The notes beneath the pieces are model-generated. The model was not told the origin of the DNA, made no database searches, and saw nothing but the letters and a program-made list of their open reading frames with translations. The position numbers were made by a program, and so were the translations under genes. A DNA stretch of 15,205 nucleotides from an uncultured Oscillospiraceae bacterium. Lineage in GTDB: Bacteria > Bacillota > Clostridia > Oscillospirales > Oscillospiraceae. The stretch is from positions 1-15,205 of the forward strand of contig CAKSXP010000018.1 in assembly GCA_934515035.1 (NCBI GenBank). The letters are read 5' to 3'. Shown piece after piece: positions 1 to 6,608 of this stretch (position 1 is the first letter of the stretch; each line of letters starts with the position of its first letter).

Positions 1-405
1 GGCCATCTCGTCAAAGATATGGGGAGGCAGGTCCATCAGGTCGTTGAAGGTGTTGTAAGTGGGGTCCTGAAAGGGAATGGCGATGATCTTCTCGTCGTTT
101 TTGCCCCCGTCCAGCATGGAGATATAGCCGATGGGATAGCAGCGGACAAGAGTCAGCGGCTCCAGCGCCTCGGAACAGAGCACAAGAACGTCGAGAGGAT
201 CGCCGTCGTCGCCGTAGCTTCTTGGGATGAAGCCGTAGTTTGCCGGATAGTGGGTGGAGGTATGCAGAATGCGGTCGAGGATTATAAGACCGGTCTCCTT
301 GTCAAGCTCGTATTTTTTCTTGCTTCCCTTGGGGATCTCGATAACGGCGATAAAATCGTCGGGCCTTACACGCTTGGGGCCAATGTCGTGCCAGATATTG
401 CTCAT
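1..405 (-). CDS. ppa: Inorganic pyrophosphatase (family I, soluble), 3' end cut by window edge
   Basis: Cytoplasmic enzyme that hydrolyses pyrophosphate to two phosphates and so drives biosynthetic reactions forward. The 135 visible residues begin MSNIWHDIGP and carry the family I signature DGDPLDVLV at residues 67-75, whose aspartates D67, D69 and D72 bind the catalytic metals. EIPKGSKKKYELD (23-35) holds the substrate-binding lysine region, and D99 with the KNDEK stretch (102-106) corresponds to the second acidic cluster. Family I enzymes are usually about 175-180 residues, so roughly 40 C-terminal residues lie outside the window. The ATG at 403-405 follows AGGCAGGA at a normal distance. 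It lies 66 bp downstream of the DtxR-like gene on the same strand, so it may be read from that operon; only a weak CATAAT -10-like element is visible in the gap. Identification is confident. Confidence 0.95.
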   Translation of the reverse strand, partial: MSNIWHDIGPKRVRPDDFIAVIEIPKGSKKKYELDKETGLIILDRILHTSTHYPANYGFIPRSYGDDGDPLDVLVLCSEALEPLTLVRCYPIGYISMLDGGKNDEKIIAIPFQDPTYNTFNDLMDLPPHIFDEMA

Positions 406-471
406 GATTTTTTCCTGCCTTTCATGTAGGTATTATGCACAGCAGAGAGATAAGACAGTACGAAAAAAACT

Positions 472-861
472 TCATTGATCCGTGGATTCGGACAGAAAGC
501 CCTCCAGGGCATGAGCTTTGATGCAGCTGAAAGTCTCGTCGCTCAGGTAATGCTCGATCTTACAGGCGTCCTCCGCGGCAACTTCGGGGGTGACGCCGAG
601 ACGGATGAAGAAAGCGGTGAGAAGCTTGTGACGCTCGTATATGCGCTTTGCGATCTCCTCGCCGGACGGAAGAAGCGTTATAAAACCGTCCGTGTCCATT
701 TCGATATAGCCGTTTTCGCGCAGCTTTTTCATGGCTATGCTGACGCTGGGCTTTGAGAAGTTCAGCTCCGTCGCAATGTCGATCGAGCGCACGGCGCCGT
801 GGGCCTCGCGCAGTCTCAGTATGGTTTCAAGATAATTCTCTGAGGATTCAAAAATGTTCAT
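472..861 (-). CDS. DtxR/MntR-family metal-dependent transcriptional repressor
   Basis: A 129-residue cytoplasmic DNA-binding repressor that senses Fe2+ or Mn2+. Residues 1-60 form the winged helix-turn-helix (SSENYLETIL, then SKPSVSIAMKKL as recognition helix). Residues 65-120 form the metal-binding dimerisation domain, with H78 and the cluster E97-D98-A99-C100-K101-I102-E103-H104. There is no C-terminal SH3-like domain, so the length matches MntR rather than DtxR. The metal site is mixed: by pattern, C100 matches the DtxR Cys and not the MntR Glu, while the MntR Asp8 position is Asn9 and the MntR Glu11 position is Glu12. The ATG at 859-861 is chosen because AAAGGGA precedes it and the family motif starts right after; a frame extension to 969 adds unrelated residues that overlap the upstream MATE gene. 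It lies 80 bp after the MATE gene on the same strand. Confidence 0.9.
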   Translation of the reverse strand: MNIFESSENYLETILRLREAHGAVRSIDIATELNFSKPSVSIAMKKLRENGYIEMDTDGFITLLPSGEEIAKRIYERHKLLTAFFIRLGVTPEVAAEDACKIEHYLSDETFSCIKAHALEGFLSESTDQ

Positions 862-893
862 AAATTTTCCCTTTCGGAATATGCCTTTACAAC

Positions 894-922
894 AGCTTAG
901 CACAAACTGATGATTTTGGCAA
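894..922 (-). promoter_or_regulatory. Possible weak internal promoter for the DtxR-like gene
   Basis: On the minus strand TTGCCA (917-922) is followed after 17 bp by TAAGCT (894-899). The -35 is reasonable but the -10 matches the consensus at only three positions. It lies in the 80-bp gap between the MATE gene and the DtxR-like gene, where a self-regulated internal promoter would make sense. An imperfect TGGC/GCCA dyad lies over the -35 region. Low confidence. Confidence 0.25.
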
Positions 923-941
923 GAAATTCGGTGCCATGTGG

Positions 942-2306
942 TCAGACCGCGAGCCTGCGTTTTTTCCACATGCCCGTGTGGAAGTAGATGCCCGCGGGAA
1001 TGACGGTCGCAAAGATGGCAAGGTTATTGCCGAGAAACAGACCGGTGAGGCCCCAGTCGAAAACAACGCCGAAAAGGATCGTCAGTCCGATGCGGAAAAC
1101 AACGCCGTCGAGAAGGGCGATGACCATGCTCAGGGAGGCGTTGCCGATGCCCTGGATAAGAGCGCTGTATCCGGCGTTGAAGGCGCTGCCGGCAAACATT
1201 ATGATGAGGATCTTCATAAACAGCGGAGCAAGAGCAAGAACATCCGCGTCCGCGGTGAAAAGACGGAAGATGGCAACAGGGCACAGAAGCGCCAGTATCG
1301 TGAAAATCGCGCAGGAGATCAGTCCGATGCCCACCGAGATATAAACGATCTTCGATATCCTGTCCTGCTTTCCGGCGCCGGCGTTTTGACCTATCATGGA
1401 GGAAGCGGCCTGGCGCACACCCATCGTGATGATGGAGGCGGCCTGCTGAAGCTTGCGGCCGACGCCCATGACCGCCGAGGCGGCAACGCCGTAGGAGTTT
1501 ATGTAGGAGTTGACAAACAGCTGCGATATCTGTATCGCGCTGGACTGTATTGCCAGAGGCACGCCGAGCTTGCACAGCGCGGAAAGCTTGGCTCTGTCCA
1601 CGCGGAAGCTGGATAGCCGGAAGTCGAAGCCGAACCAGTCCCGACGGATATAGAGGTATACTATCGCAACGGCGAAGGAGACAAACTGGGCGATGACGGT
1701 GGCAAGGGCGGCTCCGTCCGCCTCCATGCCGAAGCCCGCGACAAACACAAGGTCAAGCACGAGATTGACGACTGAGGACACGCCGATAAACAGAAGCGGG
1801 CGCCTGGAATCGCCGGAACCGCGCAGAACGGCGCAGACCATGTTGTAGCCGCAGACAAAGATAAAGCCGAACGAGCAGATGAACATATAGTCCTTTGCCT
1901 GCCTGAAGGCTTCCTCCGGCGTGTTCATCCAGCGAAGCATCGCCGGATGGGCAAACAGGCAGAAGAACATCAGCACTATCGACATGAGAAGAATGGTCGT
2001 AAACAGCGTGCCGATGGTTTTTGTGATGCCCTTGTGATCTCGCATACCGACGAGCTGGGATATCAGTATCTGCCCGCCGTTTGAAAAACCCATGCATATG
2101 TTTGTGAGTATGAGCGTTGTCTGTCCGCCGATGGCGACAGCCGAGAGGCCGGTGCTTCCGACGAACTGGCCGATGACGACCATATCGACCATGTTATAGA
2201 GATTCTGGAGAAGATTTGACAGCATGAAGGGCAGTGCGAAGGTTACAAGCTGGCTGAAAATGTTGCCCTCTGTATAATCGATGATCGCGCTGTTGGCTTT
2301 TGCCAT
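942..2306 (-). CDS. MATE-family multidrug/toxin efflux transporter
   Basis: Integral membrane antiporter of the MATE (NorM/DinF-like) family, which exports cationic drugs or metabolites using Na+ or H+ gradients. The 454 residues match the usual length of about 450. The N-terminus IFSQLVTFALPFMLSNLLQ and the following YNMVDMVVIGQFVG are the characteristic first helix and loop of MatE domains. The internal repeat begins near residue 235 (KLGVPLAIQSSAIQISQ). About twelve hydrophobic segments are visible and the tail is basic (KKRR). The ATG at 2304-2306 follows a GAGGGTG/CGAGG region. It is the first gene of a minus-strand run leading to the DtxR-like repressor and pyrophosphatase, and has a good sigma-A promoter. 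The substrate cannot be read from sequence; a neighbouring metal-dependent repressor raises the possibility of metal- or stress-linked expression. Confidence 0.92.
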   Translation of the reverse strand: MAKANSAIIDYTEGNIFSQLVTFALPFMLSNLLQNLYNMVDMVVIGQFVGSTGLSAVAIGGQTTLILTNICMGFSNGGQILISQLVGMRDHKGITKTIGTLFTTILLMSIVLMFFCLFAHPAMLRWMNTPEEAFRQAKDYMFICSFGFIFVCGYNMVCAVLRGSGDSRRPLLFIGVSSVVNLVLDLVFVAGFGMEADGAALATVIAQFVSFAVAIVYLYIRRDWFGFDFRLSSFRVDRAKLSALCKLGVPLAIQSSAIQISQLFVNSYINSYGVAASAVMGVGRKLQQAASIITMGVRQAASSMIGQNAGAGKQDRISKIVYISVGIGLISCAIFTILALLCPVAIFRLFTADADVLALAPLFMKILIIMFAGSAFNAGYSALIQGIGNASLSMVIALLDGVVFRIGLTILFGVVFDWGLTGLFLGNNLAIFATVIPAGIYFHTGMWKKRRLAV

Positions 2307-2328
2307 TGCCTCGGGTCACCCTCTTTTT

Positions 2329-2352
2329 CTTTTATGGTATCTTTTATGGTAT
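2329..2352. repeat. Perfect 12-bp tandem repeat (2 copies) at the MATE transcription start region
   Basis: CTTTTATGGTAT occurs twice back to back (2329-2340 and 2341-2352). The pair lies directly downstream of the predicted -10 element of the MATE promoter, so it covers the expected transcription start and early leader. It could be a regulator-binding direct repeat or simple slippage. No dyad symmetry typical of DtxR-family operators is seen in it. Confidence 0.85.
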
Positions 2353-2353
2353 A

Positions 2354-2382
2354 AGTATAACAGAAGAAAATGCCGATTTCAA
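2354..2382 (-). promoter_or_regulatory. Sigma-A-type promoter of the MATE operon
   Basis: Minus strand: -35 TTGAAA (2377-2382), 17-bp spacer, -10 TATACT (2354-2359). The spacing is ideal and both boxes match at five of six positions. The expected start near 2346 leaves a leader of about 40 nt before the ATG at 2306. The 12-bp tandem repeat overlaps the start site. Confidence 0.7.
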
Positions 2383-2441
2383 ATGAATACTGGGTGAAAC
2401 GCTGTAATAAACTGCGGCGTTTCGGCTCGGTACAAGTGGTA

Positions 2442-2480
2442 AAGACCCCGGAACACGCGGAAAGTGTGCTCCGGGGTCTT
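2442..2480 (-). terminator. Long hairpin downstream of the hydrolase operon
   Basis: AAGACCCCGGA (2442-2452) pairs perfectly with TCCGGGGTCTT (2470-2480), and an inner ACAC/GTGT stem (2453-2456 with 2464-2467) extends it. It lies 46 bp after the stop of the NTF2-like gene and before the MATE promoter, the position expected for the operon's terminator. The following T-run on the minus strand is short (TTTACC), so it may act partly as a transcript-stabilising hairpin. Confidence 0.6.
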
Positions 2481-2526
2481 GTTTATGCAATGTATGGATA
2501 ATAGCCGCCGACGGCAGAAAACAGCG

Positions 2527-3243
2527 TCAGAGGACGCCGCGCGGCGGCATGGCGTCCGGTGAATACTGCCAATGCTCCGTCGTTGCAAAGCTTGCGTTGA
2601 ACTCGGGAGGGCGTTGCTGTTCTTCGGGAACACCGGCGGGCGTAAAATATGCGTCCGTGCGCAGACCGTCGGTATTCTGCCGTTCAAGCGCCCACTCTAC
2701 CCAGCTGCGGTCGAAGGGGCAGCGGAACAGCTCGTATACATGCAGCGAGTATATACGCCACTCGCCATTTTCCACGCGCAGCAGCATTTCGAGCCGCTGC
2801 CAGAGCCATTCGGCGCGGTAACGGCGGCCCAGAGTATCCTCGGAGGAGAGAAGCGCGCGCTGCACGGCTGTTTCCGGCGGAACGGGCCCCAGCTCTCCGG
2901 CGTCGGATTCGGCGCCGGCAACGTTCCAGACGCCGCGCGCGGAAAGTCCGTCCGGGCTGATCTCGATATACGGCGTCGTAAGCTGAAGGACCCTGAGCCT
3001 TCCGGCGGACGGAGCCTTGTCATAGAAGAAGCTGATGCGGTCCGGACCCTCGTAGACGCCGGAATGGGCGTACTCGAGACGGATGTCCGGCTCGTGGGAC
3101 CAGAGCTCGCTCAATATGCGCATACCCTGGCAGGAAAGGGTGAGGTCCTGATACTTCGCCGCGAGGTTTTCGATCGCTGCGCGGGCGCGCAGACGCGCGT
3201 TTTCCTTTTCCAGCGCGTCAAGGCGGGCAAGAAGCTCATCCAT
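2527..3243 (-). CDS. SnoaL/NTF2-like fold protein (third gene of the hydrolase operon)
   Basis: A 238-residue predicted cytoplasmic protein. Residues 1-20 (MDELLARLDALEKENARLRA) form a heptad-like charged helix, as often precedes SnoaL-like domains. The alpha+beta cone domain follows: AIENLAAKYQDL (23-34), an SELW helix, a GVYEGPDRI strand/loop (62-70), LQLTTPYIEI (87-95), SARGVWNVAGAE (101-112), and the closing strands EWRIYSLHVYELF (161-173). A Pro-rich tail of about 45 residues has no obvious fold. The fold covers dehydratases and isomerases such as scytalone dehydratase and BaiE. The Lys-Tyr of AAKYQD falls where BaiE has its active-site Tyr, but the His of BaiE is not evident here. It starts 1 bp after the lactonase-like stop, with a strong AAAGGAGG inside that gene. 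The specific reaction is unknown. Confidence 0.75.
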   Translation of the reverse strand: MDELLARLDALEKENARLRARAAIENLAAKYQDLTLSCQGMRILSELWSHEPDIRLEYAHSGVYEGPDRISFFYDKAPSAGRLRVLQLTTPYIEISPDGLSARGVWNVAGAESDAGELGPVPPETAVQRALLSSEDTLGRRYRAEWLWQRLEMLLRVENGEWRIYSLHVYELFRCPFDRSWVEWALERQNTDGLRTDAYFTPAGVPEEQQRPPEFNASFATTEHWQYSPDAMPPRGVL

Positions 3244-3244
3244 T

Positions 3245-4267
3245 TCAGCGCGCCTCCTTTACAACGATGCAGCCGGGGGATACGACTCCCTCAATGGTGC
3301 TGCGGAAGATCAGATCGGCGTTGTCGTAGTCGATCTCGTGTATGCAGATATTGTCCGTTGCCTGTCCCGCCGTGAGCAGGAATCTGCCGTCGGGAGTGAC
3401 GGCTATGTCGCGCGGAGTCTTTACGGGAAGCCGGACTACATGGCCGGTATCCAGCAGCCCGTCCTGCCCGACGCGGTATATGGCGACGGTGTTTGCTATT
3501 CTTGTGGAGGCCAGAAGCAGCTTTCCGTTCGGGGTCAGGCGTATCGCGGCGGCCTCCGCGTGGCCGTTAAAGTCGTCCGGAACGGCGGAGAGCACCTGCT
3601 TTATCTCAAACGCGCCGTCAGGGGCACGTTTGGCAACGTGCACCTCTGAAGGGGTCTGGAGCAGGAGATACAGGGTGTTCCCGTCGGCCGAGGTCGTGAA
3701 ATGGCGCGGGAAAGCGCCTCCCTTGAGGGAAAAACGCTGCTTTTCCTCAAAGGTCTCCGCATCATAGATTATGACGGAGCCGGTGCCGAGGTATACGGCG
3801 CCGAATTCGCCGTTCGGCATTTCTTCGACGCAGTGCATTCCGTCGAGCCGCCCGGGAAGCGGAGTTTCCTTGATGAATTTTTTACACTCGCCCACGCTCC
3901 CGTCGGATTCTATGGGAAAAACGGAAATGCTGCCGCCGAAGAAGTTGGAGACATAGAGCGTCTTTCCGCCCTCGGAAAGGCACATGCAGCAGGGGCGCTG
4001 TCCGCCGGAGAAACGGCGGTTCATTTCGCGCGGCACGTCCCCGGCCGTGTCATAGGACAGGACTCCGCCGCTGGCCTTTCCCATGAAGCTCATGCCTTCG
4101 CTGACGGCATAGAGCCGGTCGCCGCCGCGGCTGAGCGCAAGATATCCGGAGTTATATGCGGGCGTCGTGCAGAGTATCTCGCCCTCGCCGTTTTCGGTGA
4201 TGGAGAGAGTGTAGATGCCGCGGCTGTCGCGGATAGAGTTGGTGCCGACATGGGCTGTATATCTCAC
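3245..4267 (-). CDS. Lactonase-family seven-bladed beta-propeller protein (Pgl/YbhE-like)
   Basis: A 340-residue cytoplasmic beta-propeller of the lactonase family, which includes E. coli 6-phosphogluconolactonase (YbhE/Pgl) and carboxymuconate cyclase relatives. It shows the regular alternation of blade motifs: YLALSRGGDRLYAVSE, CLSEGGKTLYVSNFFGGSISVFPI, FTTSADGNTLYLLL, RLTPNGKLLLAS and AVTPDGRFLLTAG. It also has the N-terminal HVGTNS and C-terminal PGCIVV elements. The length fits the family (about 330-390). The start is a GTG at 4265-4267, chosen because GAGAGG precedes it and the family N-terminus begins at once. It lies 5 bp after the hydrolase stop and 1 bp before the NTF2-like start, so the three genes are surely co-transcribed. 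The substrate is probably a lactone or cyclised acid, but many members have no proven activity, so the reaction is inferred. Confidence 0.85.
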   Translation of the reverse strand: MRYTAHVGTNSIRDSRGIYTLSITENGEGEILCTTPAYNSGYLALSRGGDRLYAVSEGMSFMGKASGGVLSYDTAGDVPREMNRRFSGGQRPCCMCLSEGGKTLYVSNFFGGSISVFPIESDGSVGECKKFIKETPLPGRLDGMHCVEEMPNGEFGAVYLGTGSVIIYDAETFEEKQRFSLKGGAFPRHFTTSADGNTLYLLLQTPSEVHVAKRAPDGAFEIKQVLSAVPDDFNGHAEAAAIRLTPNGKLLLASTRIANTVAIYRVGQDGLLDTGHVVRLPVKTPRDIAVTPDGRFLLTAGQATDNICIHEIDYDNADLIFRSTIEGVVSPGCIVVKEAR

Positions 4268-4272
4268 GGCGC

Positions 4273-5967
4273 TTACCTCTCGATCACGGGGATGAGCAGC
4301 TTCGAGTCAAACTTTCCGCCGAAATGCAGTGTGTGGCTGCCCTTGTTGCGGGTCGGGATATGCTCGTTTCCGAAGTGGGCGACCTTGATCTCCCAGCCGC
4401 AGATCTCGACCAGAAGCTGTTCGCCGGGATGAAAAACAAGGCTGGTCGGCCAGATGCCGATGTCGATGGGAACGATCTCGCCCGGAGTGAGGCGCTGCTC
4501 GCCGCTGTGGGTGTGGACGGGGCGGAGCTCGTCACTTTCCGCTGCGTTAAGCTCGCGGTGGGATACGCGCAGACGGCCGTTGGGGCCGGAGTATTTGTTG
4601 TCGTGAGTTGTCCAGAGCTTGTTGCCCTCGCTGTCGAGCTTATAAAGGCGGACAAAAACGTCGGCGTCGTCGGTCTCCGCCTCTATCCAGAGCCGCAGAC
4701 GGAGATATCCGGTGATCTCGGTCTCCTCCTCAAAGGTCCAGGCAAAGCCCGTGACGGAGACCTCGTCATCGGCGCAATAGGCGCAGGAGCCCTCGTTTTC
4801 GGGCTTTTCTCCGTACATCCGGCCCGCGTCTCCGAGCCAGAGCGCTCTGATCTTCTGGTTTTCGAGCGGGAAGGTGCTTTCCGGGCGGCCGACGATGTTC
4901 TCGCCGCCGGGATCGAGCGTTGCCAGACGGACGCGCGGGGTGTTTTCCCAGCCGTTGTCTTCGCCCTTGAGGAAGTGGTCGAAGAACTTTTTCTGGTCGA
5001 GGATCGTGGACTCGGTGCGCGGATCGGTGAATTCGCCGATGTCGTGGATGCGCAGCCACTTCTGGTCGGTGTCCAGCTTTTCAAACGCCTCGAAAACGCC
5101 GCGGGAGTGGTTAGTCTGGGTCCAGCTCGCGGTTATCCACGCGGGAACGTTGATCTTCGAGAAGTCGGCGCACTTGTCCTGCCAGTATTCGTCGAAGAAA
5201 GGATGCTTTTCGGCCATGGCGCAGATATCCTCGATCCTTGCGCCGTGGGTCGTGTATGTGCGAAGGCGCGCGGTGTAGTCCAGACGGGGGATGCCGTCGC
5301 GCACGAATTCGTCAAGATAGAGGTTGCCGTGGGCCTCTGCGGGGGCAATCGCCGCCAAGTGAGGCGGCTGCTTTTCGGCGATGAACCACTGGGAAAGGGC
5401 GTACCAGTGCGTTCCGGCGAGAGCGACCTTGCCGCTGCACCAGTCCTGTCCGGCGCACCACTCGATTACGTCGTATCCGTCCTCGGCGTACTGAGTGCCG
5501 AAATACATGACGTCGCCCTCGGAGTTATATGTGCCGCGCGGGTCGGGGTTTATGATAGCATAGCCGTACTGTACCCAGACGGCGGGGTCGGGGCCATTGT
5601 GAACGTGCAGGCCGGACATGAGGCTGTTCTCGGGCGTGAGGGTGTTGAGCGGCTTACCCTCGAGGCTGAAGCCGCCGGCGAGGTTTTTGCCGCGCTTTCC
5701 CGCAATGCCCCAGGAGAGGATGGCGGGGACCTTTTCCTCCGTAACGGGACGGTATACGTCGGCGTAAATTGTCGTGCCGTCGCGCAGCTTTATTGCAACG
5801 TCCTGTTCGCAGACGGTATCGCAGGCAAAGGGGATGCGGCCGGGCTGTACTTTATATCCGGCGGGGAAGATCTCGGTGTGGGGGTCAAAACCGGGATAAC
5901 CGGAGGATGGCTCGTCCGTCGAGGGAAGAGGCCAGAACTCGATGTCTTTGTAATCGTAATTGTTCAT
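4273..5967 (-). CDS. CocE/NonD-family (peptidase S15-like) hydrolase with altered nucleophile
   Basis: A 564-residue alpha/beta-hydrolase of the CocE/NonD (Xaa-Pro dipeptidyl-peptidase S15) superfamily, whose members cleave esters or amides. The N-terminal catalytic region shows DVAIKLRDGTTIYADVYRP (56-74), INPDPRGTYNSEGD (139-152) and DGYDVIEWCAGQDWCSGKV (163-181). The C-terminal jelly-roll domain ends with WTTHDNKYSGPNGRLRVSHR and PTSLVFHPGEQLLVEICG. At the nucleophile elbow the protein reads GTHWYALSQW (185-194): the serine expected in G-x-S is His187, codon CAC at 5407-5409. The acid position after VPAWITASW is also not an obvious Asp. It could use another mechanism, bind rather than cleave, or be inactive. 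The ATG at 5965-5967 follows AGGAAG; a frame extension to 6027 runs through the -10 region. It is the first gene of a three-gene operon with its own promoter. Confidence 0.88.
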   Translation of the reverse strand: MNNYDYKDIEFWPLPSTDEPSSGYPGFDPHTEIFPAGYKVQPGRIPFACDTVCEQDVAIKLRDGTTIYADVYRPVTEEKVPAILSWGIAGKRGKNLAGGFSLEGKPLNTLTPENSLMSGLHVHNGPDPAVWVQYGYAIINPDPRGTYNSEGDVMYFGTQYAEDGYDVIEWCAGQDWCSGKVALAGTHWYALSQWFIAEKQPPHLAAIAPAEAHGNLYLDEFVRDGIPRLDYTARLRTYTTHGARIEDICAMAEKHPFFDEYWQDKCADFSKINVPAWITASWTQTNHSRGVFEAFEKLDTDQKWLRIHDIGEFTDPRTESTILDQKKFFDHFLKGEDNGWENTPRVRLATLDPGGENIVGRPESTFPLENQKIRALWLGDAGRMYGEKPENEGSCAYCADDEVSVTGFAWTFEEETEITGYLRLRLWIEAETDDADVFVRLYKLDSEGNKLWTTHDNKYSGPNGRLRVSHRELNAAESDELRPVHTHSGEQRLTPGEIVPIDIGIWPTSLVFHPGEQLLVEICGWEIKVAHFGNEHIPTRNKGSHTLHFGGKFDSKLLIPVIER

Positions 5968-5998
5968 GTGTTGTCTTCCTTTTTTCTGTGATACAGCC

Positions 5999-6027
5999 AT
6001 TATAATACCTGCCGGATATGCCGTCAA
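5999..6027 (-). promoter_or_regulatory. Strong sigma-A promoter of the hydrolase operon
   Basis: Minus strand: -35 TTGACG (6022-6027), 17-bp spacer, -10 TATAAT (5999-6004). The -10 is perfect and the -35 matches five of six. Expected start near 5992, giving a leader of about 25 nt with AGGAAG before the ATG at 5967. It is back to back with the thioesterase promoter, leaving 23 bp between the two -35 boxes. Confidence 0.85.
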
Positions 6028-6040
6028 ATCTTTAAAAAAT

Positions 6041-6058
6041 ACAACTTCGGTTGCATAC
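6041..6058. promoter_or_regulatory. Candidate operator dyad between the divergent hydrolase and thioesterase promoters
   Basis: CAAC (6042-6045) and GTTG (6050-6053) form an inverted repeat around TTCG, with further AT/AT symmetry outside after one mismatch. The dyad overlaps the -35 of the plus-strand promoter and sits about 15 bp behind the -35 of the minus-strand promoter. A regulator bound here could control both directions. The protein is unknown. The dyad is short, so chance is possible. Confidence 0.35.
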
Positions 6059-6079
6059 CGGGGGAAACGGTGCTAAGAT
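6051..6079 (+). promoter_or_regulatory. Sigma-A promoter of the thioesterase gene
   Basis: Plus strand: -35 TTGCAT (6051-6056), 17-bp spacer, -10 TAAGAT (6074-6079). Expected start near 6086. The leader holds AAGGAG (6101-6106), 10 bp before the ATG at 6117. Confidence 0.75.
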
Positions 6080-6116
6080 AGTACGGAAAAAACAGAAAAG
6101 AAGGAGAAAACGAAAA

Positions 6117-6608
6117 ATGACCCCTGCCAATATACCGGAAAACCAGGCCGAGGCGGAAGCGCTGGCGCGTGGTTTTCTGGACGCCATATGTGAAAGTCGG
6201 CCCGCGACCTTCAACCAGATGCTGAATCCGGAGTTTGTTGAGCTGAATTTCGAAGAACGCACGTTTACGATAGCTCTTGATTTTTCCGATTGGATGCGAA
6301 ATCAGGTCGGCATCATGCACGGCGGTATCATCGCGGCGATAGGCGACGTTGCGATGGGCGTTCTTGTATATACCTTTTCCGGCAAAAAAATGCCGCCGAC
6401 GGTGGAGATGCAGACAAGCTATCTGCACATGATAAACGCCGGCGAACGCCTGATAGTCAAAGCGCGTGCCGACAAGATCGGAAAGACGCCGGCGCAGATG
6501 CGCTGCGAGATGTGGGCAGAGGGTTCGCCCGGCAAGCTCGCAGCGACTGCGGCGGGAGTTTATTCGACCTCTGGAAAGACCTATGACGAGTGGCTCAGCG
6601 GCCGATGA
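6117..6608 (+). CDS. PaaI-type hotdog-fold acyl-CoA thioesterase
   Basis: A 163-residue cytoplasmic hotdog-fold protein expected to hydrolyse acyl- or aryl-CoA thioesters, as in PaaI/YdiI-type enzymes. The signature is MHGGIIAAIGDVAMG (67-81): H68-G69-G70 leads into the hot-dog helix, and D77 sits at the catalytic acid position of PaaI. The strands PTVEMQTSYLHMINAGERLIV and AAGVYSTSG match the rest of the fold. The size fits the family, with a longer N-terminal helix (about 25 residues). The start is fixed by AAGGAG at 6101-6106. It is transcribed divergently from the CocE-like operon and ends inside the 3' end of dpaB on the other strand. Divergence from a hydrolase/lactonase operon suggests a role in the same small-molecule pathway, but the CoA substrate cannot be read from the sequence. 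Confidence 0.88.
   Translation: MTPANIPENQAEAEALARGFLDAICESRPATFNQMLNPEFVELNFEERTFTIALDFSDWMRNQVGIMHGGIIAAIGDVAMGVLVYTFSGKKMPPTVEMQTSYLHMINAGERLIVKARADKIGKTPAQMRCEMWAEGSPGKLAATAAGVYSTSGKTYDEWLSGR

Noticed and set aside
936..1616. Plus-strand open frame opposite the MATE gene
   Set aside because: Low-complexity, highly charged translation typical of an antisense shadow; the membrane helices are on the other strand.
4324..5991. Open 555-codon frame on the plus strand, antisense to the CocE-like gene
   Set aside because: It mirrors the GC-rich third positions of the real gene, has no RBS or recognisable domain, and the minus strand shows clear family motifs, an RBS and a promoter.
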